From contig CAXBBW010000008.1 in the NCBI GenBank assembly GCA_963974345.1, positions 1 to 64,000 on the forward strand: a stretch of DNA of 64,000 bases. Reading direction: 5' to 3'. The DNA comes from RHLJ01 sp963974345 (lineage in GTDB: Bacteria; Bacteroidota; Rhodothermia; Balneolales; Balneolaceae). Below the pieces are notes generated by a model. It saw only the letters and a program-made list of their open reading frames with translations. It did not search any database and was not told where the DNA came from. Shown here piece by piece: positions 54,513-63,049 of the stretch. Every line of letters begins with the position of its first letter. The stretch's first letter is position 1. Both the position numbers and the translations under genes were made by a program.

Positions 54513-55403
54513 TTACCAAGTTGGCATGGCATCAAAAGCTGAATTACTCGTTAATCGCTTCTCTTGATTAGTCTGTAAATTAATTTTAAATACCTCCTGA
54601 CTCCCGTTCACACTCCCTGTAAACAGTATTTCCTTTTCGTTACGTGACCAAGAAGGACTCGAGTAAGAAATTATATTCTTTACGATAACTTTCTCTTCAT
54701 TAGTCATTGGATATATTACAATTAAGTCGTAGCCTTCTTCCTTCTTGCGATTAATTACTATTTTTTTTCCATCAGGTGAGTAGATTGGATTCATATAACT
54801 AAATCCCTCAGAACCTAATCTAGTTCTTATATTCGATTCCATATCTATATGGTAAAGTACCTTTTCCCGAATGTAGGTATATAGTATTGACTTACCATCA
54901 GGGTGAAAACTGGAAGTAGCTCCCCAACCTGGACGAACTCCAGACTCCTTGTTATTTGAAATTAGTCTCTCTGCCCCCCCATCACTTGGAATGGTTATAA
55001 GTTCCCATACTCCCTCTCTTCTTCCACTAAAAACTATATTTTTTCCATCCGGACTCCAATTAGGATAAAGACCTTCTTTCTGTGTAATTTTTTTTTGATT
55101 TGTACCATTCACATTCATTGTCCGAATAGTATATCTATCATGTCCATCAGTATCACTTTGATATACTATTTTCGATCTATCTGGAAAAAGCTTTGGATTG
55201 TTATTATGGGGGTAATAACCAATTCCTTGTTTTGTGGTAAGCTTTCTCTTGTTACTTCCATCTGAATTCATTTTATATATATCACGGCCTTGAGAATTAG
55301 CACCTGAGACATAATATATTTGATCAATCTGGATAGTATCATTCATTGTATATGAAGCTAAATCAAAGACTAGTAAAAGTATAAATACATTTATTAATGT
55401 CAT
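54513..55403 (-). CDS. PD40/TolB-like propeller protein, tandem copy 1
   Basis: This 296-residue exported protein has a hydrophobic N-terminus (1-20). It contains about six PD40 blades, each with a motif like SPDGKNIVFSG, HPDGKSILYTY or SPDGKKIVINR. The family folds as a TolB-type beta-propeller. No catalytic domain is attached. It is the last of three related genes on this strand. A copy of the shared 18-base element and a TACCTTGG box lie upstream (55440-55482). Confidence 0.78.
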   Translation of the reverse strand: MTLINVFILLLVFDLASYTMNDTIQIDQIYYVSGANSQGRDIYKMNSDGSNKRKLTTKQGIGYYPHNNNPKLFPDRSKIVYQSDTDGHDRYTIRTMNVNGTNQKKITQKEGLYPNWSPDGKNIVFSGRREGVWELITIPSDGGAERLISNNKESGVRPGWGATSSFHPDGKSILYTYIREKVLYHIDMESNIRTRLGSEGFSYMNPIYSPDGKKIVINRKKEEGYDLIVIYPMTNEEKVIVKNIISYSSPSWSRNEKEILFTGSVNGSQEVFKINLQTNQEKRLTSNSAFDAMPTW

Positions 55404-55439
55404 TTTTTAAAAGTTTGATTTAATAAAATTTAATTTTGC

Positions 55440-55482
55440 CCAAGGTAATCAAAAGAAAAAAAGGCTAAGTTCAGTTTCACGA
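55440..55482 (-). promoter_or_regulatory. Activator-like element and -7 box for propeller gene 1
   Basis: On the minus strand TCGTGAAACTGAACTTAG (55482-55465), then 17 bases, then TACCTTGG (55447-55440). The element ends 61 bases before the ATG. The outer stretch GCTAGAA also matches the promoters at 57548 and 53756. Confidence 0.6.
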
Positions 55483-55532
55483 TATGAAACCAAGTTTTCT
55501 AGCTTTCATTTCTATCTAAAAAAACTACTTAA

Positions 55533-56402
55533 TTAGTGATCAAAACTAATAAAAGAGGGATAACGCTTTTCTGTTTCTGTGTCCGTGAGTTTTGAAACCA
55601 ACCCTTTCTTCAAATCTATTAAATAAAGATTAGTCGAAGATTTATTTGTTCCAATGGATACGATTTTGTCTCCCTCGAAATCATAATGGGCATGGGTAAA
55701 ATTAATCTCAACATTTGTAATTTGTTTTACTTTCTTACTATTTAAGTAATACTCGTATAACTGATTTACCCCGCTACTGTCAGAGTAAAACAACAACTTT
55801 TCGCCATCTGGTGACCAGTCCTGAATAAAATCGTATGAAGGCCAATCAATAACAGTTTGTACTTTCTTTGTGTTTATGTCATAGACCTTAACATCCGGGG
55901 ATTCACCCCCTGAAGAATTAAAAGCCAATTTTGAGTTATCTGGACTAAATACAGGAATACCATCAAATCCTTTTGAATCGGTAACCTGAATCACATCATT
56001 ATTAGATAAATCAAGAATATAAACCTCAAAATCGCCTGTTCGTCCTGATTGAAATGCAATCTTTTTTCCATCCGATGACCAGCTTGGGTGCCCATCTCGG
56101 GTATCCAGATCTGTTACCTGGGATATTTCATTTTTAGATAGGTGCAGAATAAAAAGATTTCGGGTTTCGGCATCCCGATAACTGTCAAAAGCTATTGCAT
56201 TAGCAACTTCAGAATACCTAGCTTGAAAATCTCTTGACGCACTTGGAGCTATCTCATCATATTCATTCTTCCCCACATCAAAAACTTTTAAATTCCAAAT
56301 TTCTCCTGTCTTTTCTGAAAATAGGATTTGTTGAGCTCTCAAAGAAGTAAGATGAGATATTATCAACGAAACTATGATTAGCAAAGGTAGTTTTCTGTAC
56401 AT
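55533..56402 (-). CDS. PD40/TolB-like propeller protein, tandem copy 2
   Basis: This 289-residue exported protein has a signal peptide (about 1-23, LRAQ). PD40 blades include HPSWSSDGKKIAFQSG, IPVFSPDNSKLAFNSSG and FIQDWSPDGEKLLFYSD. It is the same type as its neighbours at 54513 and 56507. Only a degenerate version of the shared element is visible upstream (about 56454-56475, minus strand). Function is unknown. Binding of peptides, glycans or protein partners is possible. Confidence 0.78.
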   Translation of the reverse strand: MYRKLPLLIIVSLIISHLTSLRAQQILFSEKTGEIWNLKVFDVGKNEYDEIAPSASRDFQARYSEVANAIAFDSYRDAETRNLFILHLSKNEISQVTDLDTRDGHPSWSSDGKKIAFQSGRTGDFEVYILDLSNNDVIQVTDSKGFDGIPVFSPDNSKLAFNSSGGESPDVKVYDINTKKVQTVIDWPSYDFIQDWSPDGEKLLFYSDSSGVNQLYEYYLNSKKVKQITNVEINFTHAHYDFEGDKIVSIGTNKSSTNLYLIDLKKGLVSKLTDTETEKRYPSFISFDH

Positions 56403-56506
56403 TTACTTCTTAATTATTCAATTTCTTGTCAAATAATGGTCATCCTTTTAAAAAAAAGTTCGAAATTCCATACCTAGTTTTAGTGTGCTTATCTGTGATT
56501 TCAAGA

Positions 56507-57436
56507 TTATTCCCTGGTAAGTAATAACTCATTATTCCCATCTGGATCAATTACAAAAATATCTGCCTTGTCTTTTTTACCATATCTGTATGACGAAAAT
56601 GCGATTATGGTTCCATCTGGAGACCAACTTGGCATTACATCATTATCTTCATTAAAAGTAATTTGTCTTTGATTAGAGCCATCAGCGTTCATTACAAAAA
56701 GTTCTCTATCCCCATCTCGATTTGATGCAAATACTATTTCGTTATTAATTGACCAATCTCCATGTATATCTTCATACTCGTTGTCTGTAAGTTTAGTCAC
56801 TTCTTTGGTGGTCATGTCCATAACGTATAACTCATAGTTTCCACTCCTATTACTTTCGAATAAAACTCTTTTACCATCTGGTGACCAACTTCCATTTTTA
56901 TCAACAGAAGGGTGATTTGTGAGATTTACTGGATTACTGCCATCTGCTTCTGTTAAGTATATTTCACTATCGACATCTCTACCAATGCAATTTGAGCAGT
57001 ACAATAATTGTTTACCATCTGGAGATACTCTAGGGTTTATATTGATTGAGGTCGAGTCTGAATCATAGGTAATTCTTGTAAAGTCTCCATTCCTCTTTAA
57101 TAAATAGATTTCTGAACCTCCAAAACGTTCCGATTTATCAAAATCTGAGCTTACATAAATTATATTGTCATCAGGAGAAAAATCACTCCACCATTCGTTA
57201 TAATATGTCTCAGTCAGTCTGGTCAAACCAGTTTTATCAGGGAATATTGTGTAAAGTTCAGCGCCTTCAGCATCATGTCTATAAGTATAAAATATAATTT
57301 TTCCACTAACCTTAGACCACCTAGGAGCAGTATTATAAGTATTTGAATTTTCCTTTGATTGATTTACTGAAGATTGTGCAAAGCATGTTAAGGAGACTGA
57401 TAATAGTAATAGAATAAGTAATGAAGCTTTTTTCAT
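56507..57436 (-). CDS. PD40/TolB-like propeller protein, tandem copy 3
   Basis: This 309-residue secreted protein has a signal peptide (1-21, CFAQ). PD40 blades include SPDDNIIYVSSDFDK, NGSWSPDGKRVLFESNRSGN and MPSWSPDGTIIAFSSYRYG, a canonical propeller. An in-frame start at 57493 would add 19 residues before a clean signal peptide, so the ATG at 57436 is preferred. The promoter element at 57469-57511 also falls inside that extension. It diverges from the serine-hydrolase gene at 57644. Confidence 0.8.
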   Translation of the reverse strand: MKKASLLILLLLSVSLTCFAQSSVNQSKENSNTYNTAPRWSKVSGKIIFYTYRHDAEGAELYTIFPDKTGLTRLTETYYNEWWSDFSPDDNIIYVSSDFDKSERFGGSEIYLLKRNGDFTRITYDSDSTSININPRVSPDGKQLLYCSNCIGRDVDSEIYLTEADGSNPVNLTNHPSVDKNGSWSPDGKRVLFESNRSGNYELYVMDMTTKEVTKLTDNEYEDIHGDWSINNEIVFASNRDGDRELFVMNADGSNQRQITFNEDNDVMPSWSPDGTIIAFSSYRYGKKDKADIFVIDPDGNNELLLTRE

Positions 57437-57468
57437 TTTGATGAACCTTGAATTGAATTTGATATCAC

Positions 57469-57511
57469 CAAATCTAGTCATCAATACCCTCAATAAAGTT
57501 CTATTTCGAGA
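57469..57511 (-). promoter_or_regulatory. Activator-like element and -7 box for propeller gene 3
   Basis: On the minus strand TCTCGAAATAGAACTTTA (57511-57494), then 17 bases, then TAGATTTG (57476-57469), an exact TAnnTTTG match. The element ends 57 bases before the ATG at 57436. Confidence 0.65.
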
Positions 57512-57565
57512 ATCAAAACTAATCTGTTCTTAATAATGAAATTAAAAGCTAGAATCTCTCCCATT

Positions 57566-57608
57566 TCACGAAACAGCACTATTCAACTTTTATGAAAACG
57601 TATACTTG
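57566..57608 (+). promoter_or_regulatory. Activator-like element and -7 box for the serine-hydrolase gene
   Basis: TCACGAAACAGCACTATT (57566-57583), then 17 bases, then TATACTTG (57601-57608). The element ends 60 bases before the ATG at 57644. Confidence 0.65.
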
Positions 57609-57643
57609 TCTATTAATTCCATAAACCAAGTATTTAATTACAT

Positions 57644-59170
57644 ATGAAGTTCAATCTTAATCTCTTTTTCTTAGTCTTTTTTTCGATAACTATAATCAAA
57701 GTTTCAAATATACGAGCTCAAGGATTTGATACGTCCGAAACAGAACGCTTTATAAATAACATAATGGACTCCTTAGAAATAGTCCCAGGTGTAGCTGTAG
57801 GTGTAGTGCACGATGGAGAGGTTATTTTCACTAAAAGTTATGGCTATTCAAATATTGAAAGAAAAGAATCTTTAACTAATGACACCCAATTCTATATAGC
57901 GTCAACTACAAAATCTTTTACAGCTTTAACAGCTTCAATTTTAGAAGAAAAGGACCTATTAGACCTTGATAAAAGTCTTGAGTATTATTTCCCAAAAATT
58001 GCATTTCCAGACTCTATTCAACCAGCTGCTATTACATTGAACATGTTGCTCAGTCATACCTCTGGGATCGATAATAGTAATATTTCATTCCCAAAATCTC
58101 AAAGTGGCGAATATACTAATAAGCAACTATTCGATTTGTTGGAAAAAACTTTTGGTCGAGTAGAACTTGGTGAGTACCGATATTCTAACTTAGGCTATAA
58201 TATCATGAACCTAATATTTTTAAAAGAATTCGGTAAAACATGGGGGGAGCTTGTTCAAGAAGAAATATTAGACCCTTTAGGTATGAATCATACTTATTAT
58301 AGTTACATAAAGCTTCTGGAAAATAATGAAAAGGTAGCCACCAACTATTTTAGTCTTGGAGATGGAGAAAATTTATTTAAAATACATCAAAGAGAAAAAA
58401 GATCTGATGCAACGCTACATGCTGCAGGTGGTTTATTCACTAATCTAAATGACATAGTTAAATGGGTACAGCTTCAAACAGATTTCACTAATTCAGAAAC
58501 CCAATATGGTATTTCTACCAAAGCGATTACAAACACGAGGGAAGAAATAGCAAATGTAGAAGCTCTTAAGTTTGGTTTTGATAAAGAGGTATATAGTTAT
58601 GGGCTTGGATGGAATATTGGGAATTTTAGAAATACAAAAATTTACTTTCATGGCGGGGCTTATGGCGGGCATCGGGCAATGATCTCATATATTCCCGAGC
58701 TAGATGCAGGTGTTGTTGTTATGACTAATGATAGTTTTAGTGGAAATGGAGTTAATTATAAAATTTCCTCATTCATTTATGACGCACTATTGAATTCGAA
58801 TAGCAATTCCGATTGGAGCAATAAGTACTACGATTGGATTGAGACTTTCAGACTTGAAACTGAGAACATCGGTCTAAAAATGGTGAGAAATGATGTTGCT
58901 AATCGCTCTAAAAGAATATACAATTTGAGCGTTGAACCAGATAGATTAGCGGGGCTTTATTTCAACCAAGATGATGAAGCGATTCGGATATATCTAATCG
59001 GTGGAAATCTCCATGCCAGGCAGGGAGATTTGATTGGAGGTGTAGAACCGTATGTAAATGAGAATACAATTCGGCTGGATCTAGCAAGAGTTGGAGTATT
59101 GAAGCTTGATGTTCATAATGGTGAAGTAATTGGATTTACATACTTAAGTGACTATTACAAAAAGTATTAG
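57644..59170 (+). CDS. Secreted beta-lactamase-fold serine hydrolase
   Basis: This 508-residue secreted protein has a signal peptide (about 1-27, RAQG). The class C-type catalytic residues are Ser87-x-x-Lys90 (STTK), Tyr180-Ser-Asn182 and His336-Gly-Gly. A C-terminal beta domain (about 420-508) follows. Such proteins act on peptides or esters (D-aminopeptidase- or esterase-like) rather than on beta-lactams by default. It lies within the propeller/AraC cluster, and its promoter region was duplicated at 53756. Confidence 0.85.
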   Translation: MKFNLNLFFLVFFSITIIKVSNIRAQGFDTSETERFINNIMDSLEIVPGVAVGVVHDGEVIFTKSYGYSNIERKESLTNDTQFYIASTTKSFTALTASILEEKDLLDLDKSLEYYFPKIAFPDSIQPAAITLNMLLSHTSGIDNSNISFPKSQSGEYTNKQLFDLLEKTFGRVELGEYRYSNLGYNIMNLIFLKEFGKTWGELVQEEILDPLGMNHTYYSYIKLLENNEKVATNYFSLGDGENLFKIHQREKRSDATLHAAGGLFTNLNDIVKWVQLQTDFTNSETQYGISTKAITNTREEIANVEALKFGFDKEVYSYGLGWNIGNFRNTKIYFHGGAYGGHRAMISYIPELDAGVVVMTNDSFSGNGVNYKISSFIYDALLNSNSNSDWSNKYYDWIETFRLETENIGLKMVRNDVANRSKRIYNLSVEPDRLAGLYFNQDDEAIRIYLIGGNLHARQGDLIGGVEPYVNENTIRLDLARVGVLKLDVHNGEVIGFTYLSDYYKKY

Positions 59171-59210
59171 CTCCCTATTTATAGTAGATTAATAAATTAT
59201 TCAGAATAGT

Positions 59211-60299
59211 TCATTCCTGCTCTGATTTAAGTTTAGCCCAATAAACTTTAGGGGTCATTTTTGTATGTTTTTTAAAAGCGGCATAGAAACTTGATTTCGA
59301 GTTAAAACCAACTTCAAAAAGAATTTCAAGTATCGTTTTTTTGGGGTCTTTATTTTCCTCGATAATTCTGAGTGCTTCTTCTACCCTGTATGAATTGATA
59401 AACTCAGAAAAGTTCTTGTGGAATTGAGTATTAATAACCTGAGATAACTCCCTGTTGGATATTGAAACTGATTTAGCTAATTCAGTTAATGTCAGTTCTG
59501 GGTCTAAATAAGGTTTTTTGTTATCTATATATTCTGATAGATCATGCTTAATTCTTATCAGGTCTTCAGAACTTAATGCTGATGAAGCATATCTCTCTTT
59601 CTGATCTTTCACCAAAAGCTTTTCTTCTTTTTTAATTCCACCAAATAAATCGGGGTATTTCAAACCATAGATCACCATAAGATTTACCATTAACAAAAGC
59701 AGAACCATCTCAATTATGATTACCCCCATTACCGGCCAGTTTTCGACTCTGTAAGAAAAATTATTAATCAAGTCGAGAAAAGTAACTGCTCCTTGAAAAT
59801 AAAGTAATAACTGGAGCAACTTTAACGAGGTATTATAAATAGTTGATCTGGTCTCCTTTAATACTTTTCTGTAATCACTTATTGCTAAGTATGTAATTAA
59901 CAAATAGCCAATTAAACTAATATAGGTAATGATAAGAAACAGAAACCTTTCAATTCGAACATCTAAGCTTAAAACAATGGTTATTAGTAGAAATGGTAAA
60001 GCATGAATAAGGTCTTTCTTCTTAGGTATATAGTCTTTAGTTGTAGTACTGTAAACATAGAAATAAAATAACGGGCCGAATAAAAATCTAAGAGAAATTG
60101 AAGATCGATAAAAAAAAGAGTGCCCGGTTGATATAAAAATATTCGAAGCCATTTGTAAGCCCAGCACTATCAAAAAAAGTCCTAACAACTTATTACTGGT
60201 TGTATTGCCACTCTTAATCGTAAACAGGTATACACAAAAGATGATACACTGGAGAATTATAAATATCTGAATGGTTTCCAAAAAATTCATATCAAACAT
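59211..60299 (-). CDS. Membrane-anchored AraC-family regulator
   Basis: This 362-residue protein has about seven hydrophobic helices (residues 5-225) and a cytoplasmic AraC domain at the C-terminus (about 250-358). The latter has LTLTELAKSVSISNRELSQVIN and ILEILFEVGFNSKSSFYAAFKK. It is a one-component sensor-regulator: the membrane part may sense an envelope signal and the AraC part bind DNA. It carries the cluster's 18-base element in its own promoter, which suggests autoregulation. It is paralogous to the partial gene at 63050-64000. Confidence 0.85.
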   Translation of the reverse strand: MFDMNFLETIQIFIILQCIIFCVYLFTIKSGNTTSNKLLGLFLIVLGLQMASNIFISTGHSFFYRSSISLRFLFGPLFYFYVYSTTTKDYIPKKKDLIHALPFLLITIVLSLDVRIERFLFLIITYISLIGYLLITYLAISDYRKVLKETRSTIYNTSLKLLQLLLYFQGAVTFLDLINNFSYRVENWPVMGVIIIEMVLLLLMVNLMVIYGLKYPDLFGGIKKEEKLLVKDQKERYASSALSSEDLIRIKHDLSEYIDNKKPYLDPELTLTELAKSVSISNRELSQVINTQFHKNFSEFINSYRVEEALRIIEENKDPKKTILEILFEVGFNSKSSFYAAFKKHTKMTPKVYWAKLKSEQE

Positions 60300-60327
60300 A
60301 GGGTCAACCTGAGATAAATAATTCTAA

Positions 60328-60370
60328 AATGTTTAAGGGTTTAAGCAAAGAAAATAGTCTTATTTCGTGA
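60328..60370 (-). promoter_or_regulatory. Activator-like element before the membrane AraC gene
   Basis: On the minus strand TCACGAAATAAGACTATT (60370-60353), then 17 bases, then TAAACATT (60335-60328), a weak -7 box. The element ends 53 bases before the ATG at 60299. It is nearly identical to the one before the serine hydrolase. Confidence 0.55.
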
Positions 60371-60567
60371 TTCAAAACTACTTTGTAAATATTCTTAGTT
60401 AGGTTTTACAATTCCAACAAAATTTAAAAAATATCCGTGATAGTTAGCAGTTCGGTCCATTAGATTTTGAACGTACTTAATGCCCTAATGATTCATGCTT
60501 TATTAATTTTACTGGTGAATAAAAATTATCCCCTATTTCAATAACATCTAAAACCGTTTATATCCTA

Positions 60568-61452
60568 GTGTTTAAGCAATTCATATCAACTTTATTATTA
60601 CTAATAGCTACTCAAAGTGTTGGGTTAGCACAAATAGATACCGTTAAATCTAAACTTGAAATAGAAAAATTGGGTGATCAAATCTATTTATTTGTTCAAC
60701 AAACTAATATTGCAAATCCTTCAAGTATTGTATTTGTTTCCTCAGAATTATCGGTAGTTATTGATCCAGGTTTTGAACAAATGCAGTCTGTAATTCGTGA
60801 TAGTATTCGGGCTTTAGGTGGTGAAGAAATTGAATTTGTTATGGCTACTCATTTTCATACTGATCATGCCCAGGCAATTGGTGGGTATCTTGGAAACACC
60901 ACGATTCTTCTTTCATCAGCCCAGTCAAAAAACTCAACAGAGACTGAGCTCACAAACGCTCTTTCTTCAGAGGAAACATATGTCCTGAAACTAACTAACG
61001 AAGAATTACAAGTTCATTCTATGCCACAAGAAGCCGGGCATACTGGAGCTGATGCTATCTTCTATTTTAAGAGGGCAAATGTATTGGTAGTTGGTGATTA
61101 TCTATTTCAAGACATGTATCCGATCATTGATATTGAAGGCAAGGGCAGCTTTGATGGGTACTTCAAAAATGTAAACTATATCCTGAACCTCGCCGATGAA
61201 AGCACTAAGATTATCCCAGGACATACATCTTTTAAGGACCCAGCGTTAAAATATTTATCAAAAAAAAGCTATCTAGATTATTTATCACGTTTAGAAAACT
61301 CAATTGAACTCATAAAGGCATTGAAAGAACAAGGGCTATCTGCCGAAGATGCCATAAAGAAGGGATTACCGGATGAGTTTAAAGATTTCAACGAAAGCCC
61401 CAAATATGTATCTCAAGATAGATGGATTAGGTTTATCTATAATCAACTATAA
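60568..61452 (+). CDS. Secreted metallo-beta-lactamase-fold hydrolase
   Basis: This 294-residue protein starts with GTG and has a signal peptide (1-18, GLAQ). The zinc-binding motif His95-x-His97-x-Asp99-His100 (THFHTDHA) is followed by the third-ligand region EAGHTGAD (His in AGHT), GDYLF and PGHTSF. A complete dinuclear MBL site is therefore plausible. The substrate is unknown. It is divergent from the membrane AraC gene and next to an amidohydrolase. I found no clear copy of the 18-base element upstream. Confidence 0.82.
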   Translation: MFKQFISTLLLLIATQSVGLAQIDTVKSKLEIEKLGDQIYLFVQQTNIANPSSIVFVSSELSVVIDPGFEQMQSVIRDSIRALGGEEIEFVMATHFHTDHAQAIGGYLGNTTILLSSAQSKNSTETELTNALSSEETYVLKLTNEELQVHSMPQEAGHTGADAIFYFKRANVLVVGDYLFQDMYPIIDIEGKGSFDGYFKNVNYILNLADESTKIIPGHTSFKDPALKYLSKKSYLDYLSRLENSIELIKALKEQGLSAEDAIKKGLPDEFKDFNESPKYVSQDRWIRFIYNQL

Positions 61453-61613
61453 AGCATTTTAACCAATAACCACTAAGGGTTTATAAAAAGAATTTTATTA
61501 ATAAATTTTTGTCGGTTATTAGTTTCAGTTCATCCAAAAAGACTACTAGAATCTTGAAATGATCCATATTGTAAAAAGCCTCAGGAAATCATCTGGGCTA
61601 TACGATTAAATAA

Positions 61614-63041
61614 ATGATGGTCATGAAAAGATTTCTAAAAATATTCTCCCTAACAATACTATCCATTTCAGTAGTAATCACTGTATTCCTCGTTTTCTTA
61701 TCTATTGAGTCAACGAGTTATAATTCGATTGATAAAACCTTTGGCGAAAAACTGACTAAAGTTGCCGTTCAAAATGCTCGAATTTTTGATCCAGAAACTG
61801 GGATACTATCTAATGAAAAAACAGTTTTTATTAATCATGGTTACATAAGTAAGATTAGTGAAAGTGATTCAGAAATCTCAAATAAATACAGAATCATTGA
61901 TGCGAAAAACAAAGTATTGATGCACGGGTTAGCTGATATGCATACTCATATTTTTGATAGAGCAGAGTTAATCCAATACTTATCATACGGTGTTACTCAT
62001 GTTCGAAATATGATGGGATTTCCAACACATTTGACTTGGCGATCGGAAGTAGAGAACAATCAATTGAGTGGGAGTAGACTTATAACAGCGGGGCCTACTC
62101 TTAATGGAACTCAAAATACATCTCCTCTCCATCATAACATGGAAAGCTCAAAAGAAGCTTATGAAATTGTGGGGAAAATTAAGAATGAAGGCTATGATTT
62201 TATAAAAGTATATGATGGATTAAGTCAAGAGCAGATTGAAGCAATTTCAACATCTGCTACTGAAAATTCGATCACCTTTTCGGGCCACCCTATTAAAGGG
62301 GTTTCAAATCAATTTATACTTAATTCTGGATACACTACTCTTGAACATGTTGAAGAATTATTTCAAAGTATGCTAGACTATGAGCTAGATTCCCTTAGAG
62401 CTCAGGAGCTTGTTAAAGAGCTAAAAGAAGCTGACATACCTGTCACCATTACACTTTCTGCATACAATCATTTATATAGAACCGCACTTGAAAAAGAAGC
62501 ATTTTTAGAAACTTTACCTACTGAGCAGATTAGTCCTTTTCTGAGATATTTGGGAGCTCGTAGTCTTGAAGGCTGGATAAATCCTACACAAAGTGGCTAT
62601 GATTGGACTATGAAAAAATATGCCTTTATGGAGTATTTAGTTCATCTGTTGGATGAAGAAGGAGTGCCTATTTTATTAGGAACAGATACCGGACCAAATT
62701 TAACTGTCCCCGGTTGGAGCGTACTTGAAGAGATTGCATTGATGCAAGATTTAGGCATCTCAAACTTAAAAATTATTCAATCTGGAACTACAGAAGCAGT
62801 AGATATTCTAAATCACCGTTCTTTTACAGGCACCATAAAGGAAGGCGCAATGGCAAATATCCTTTTCCTGGATCAAAATCCATTAGAGGACATGGAAACA
62901 TTATCTCTGCCAAATGGTTTGATACTTGAAGGAGTGTATTATGATCAACCTACTTTGCTCGAGATGAGAGAATATGCCAACACCCATTTCGCTCCATTTC
63001 TTATATCAGTTGGCCAGTTCATAAACTATATATTCAATTAA
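61614..63041 (+). CDS. Exported amidohydrolase
   Basis: This 475-residue protein has an N-terminal membrane segment (about 5-28). The metal motif His110-x-His112 (ADMHTHIF) begins an imidazolonepropionase-like amidohydrolase core. It continues with a later Lys in FIKVYDGLS, His in SGHP and HVEELF, and Asp in GTDTGPN. The residues point to a cyclic amide or peptide hydrolase at the envelope. A degenerate copy of the cluster element (TCATCCAAAAAGACTACT, 61530-61547) lies 66 bases upstream. Confidence 0.78.
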   Translation: MMVMKRFLKIFSLTILSISVVITVFLVFLSIESTSYNSIDKTFGEKLTKVAVQNARIFDPETGILSNEKTVFINHGYISKISESDSEISNKYRIIDAKNKVLMHGLADMHTHIFDRAELIQYLSYGVTHVRNMMGFPTHLTWRSEVENNQLSGSRLITAGPTLNGTQNTSPLHHNMESSKEAYEIVGKIKNEGYDFIKVYDGLSQEQIEAISTSATENSITFSGHPIKGVSNQFILNSGYTTLEHVEELFQSMLDYELDSLRAQELVKELKEADIPVTITLSAYNHLYRTALEKEAFLETLPTEQISPFLRYLGARSLEGWINPTQSGYDWTMKKYAFMEYLVHLLDEEGVPILLGTDTGPNLTVPGWSVLEEIALMQDLGISNLKIIQSGTTEAVDILNHRSFTGTIKEGAMANILFLDQNPLEDMETLSLPNGLILEGVYYDQPTLLEMREYANTHFAPFLISVGQFINYIFN

Positions 63042-63049
63042 TAAACCTA

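Noticed and set aside
57437..57493. N-terminal extension of propeller gene 3
   Set aside because: A clean signal peptide begins at 57436, and the extension covers the -7 box at 57469-57476.
57644..59170. Antibiotic-resistance beta-lactamase
   Set aside because: The class C-like motifs are present, but the extra C-terminal domain and context fit a general serine hydrolase better.
60568..61452. Carbapenemase-type metallo-beta-lactamase
   Set aside because: The zinc motif is general to the MBL fold, and no feature singles out a beta-lactam substrate.
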